NCBI GenBank assembly: GCA_030146905.1
Contig: JASLAV010000019.1
Coordinates: forward strand, 1-5,325
Reading direction: 5' to 3'
Origin: Lentzea sp.
GTDB taxonomy: Bacteria; Actinomycetota; Actinomycetes; Mycobacteriales; Pseudonocardiaceae
DNA: 5,325 nucleotides
Below the pieces are notes generated by a model. That model worked only from the letters and a program-made list of their open reading frames with translations. It did no database searches and was not told the origin of the DNA. The number at the start of each line of letters is the position of its first letter. The stretch's first letter is position 1. Of this stretch, positions 5,230-5,325 are shown one piece after another. The position numbers and the translations under genes were made by a program.

Positions 5230-5325
5230 CTAGCGGATGGCGCCGTGGTGGCGGTTCGTCCACGCGGCCACGGCGGGCAGCACGTCGGTGATCCATTCGC
5301 GCGCGGCGGCGGTGAGTTCGTAGCG
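5230..5325 (-). CDS. C-terminal end of a probable HxlR-family regulator (5' part off the right edge)
   Basis: On the minus strand the frame entering at 5325 runs 31 codons to TAG at 5230-5232. It reads RYELTAAARE, then ITDVLPAVAAW and a short basic tail. This matches the end of HxlR/DUF24 winged-helix regulators: the beta-wing exit strand (xYxLT), a variable turn, and the last dimerisation helix ending near a Trp. The codons are GC-rich at third positions, as expected for a real gene here. Most of the DNA-binding domain lies outside the window, so the family call rests on one short motif; a MarR- or PadR-like protein is an alternative. Its stop is one base from that of the convergent DsbA-like gene. 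HxlR proteins often sense redox or electrophile stress, which would suit this neighbour, but this is inference. Confidence 0.6.
   Translation of the reverse strand, partial: RYELTAAAREWITDVLPAVAAWTNRHHGAIR

Overview
The window is high-GC DNA with GTG starts, strong GC bias at third codon positions and tightly packed genes. It looks chromosomal and comes from an actinomycete. The protein styles (SdrD-like secreted protein, DUF2252, MGT-type glycosyltransferase with a TetR regulator) suggest a Pseudonocardiaceae-like genome such as Lentzea, Saccharothrix or Amycolatopsis. That placement is an impression, not a computed result. I see no RNA genes, CRISPR, insertion sequences or phage genes.

Layout. 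(1) Positions 1-1361, minus strand: the first 453 codons of a secreted, multi-domain SdrD B-like/CARDB-like protein that runs off the left edge. (2) A 163-base divergent gap, 1362-1524, holds a perfect 7-bp hairpin and a clear ribosome binding site for the next gene. (3) 1525-2835, plus strand: a DUF2252 protein of 436 aa whose motifs look like aminoglycoside-phosphotransferase/kinase motifs in a permuted order. (4) 2836-2864: a 29-base AT-rich gap almost wholly made of an imperfect palindrome, with a -10-like hexamer at leaderless distance from the next ATG. (5) 2865-3986: a GT1/MGT-type glycosyltransferase. (6) 3983-4588: a TetR regulator overlapping it by 4 bases. (7) 4626-5228: a DsbA/FrnE-like thioredoxin-fold protein whose active site reads CGWS instead of CxxC. 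(8) 5230-5325, minus strand: the last 31 residues of a probable HxlR-family regulator, convergent with the DsbA-like gene and one base away from it.

How the genes may work together. The glycosyltransferase and TetR genes read as a self-contained inducible cassette. The regulator is translationally coupled to the enzyme, and the palindrome over the enzyme's start is the natural place for it to bind. Such cassettes usually modify or detoxify a small hydrophobic molecule, but the substrate here is unknown. The monothiol DsbA-like protein and the convergent HxlR-type regulator could form a second, redox- or electrophile-related pair, which is inference only. The DUF2252 gene may share transcripts with the cassette by read-through, since only 29 bases separate them.

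No complete, obviously new defence or mobile system is visible. The points most worth checking are the operator/leaderless promoter at 2836-2866, the permuted kinase-like architecture of the DUF2252 protein, and the missing resolving cysteine of the DsbA-like protein.
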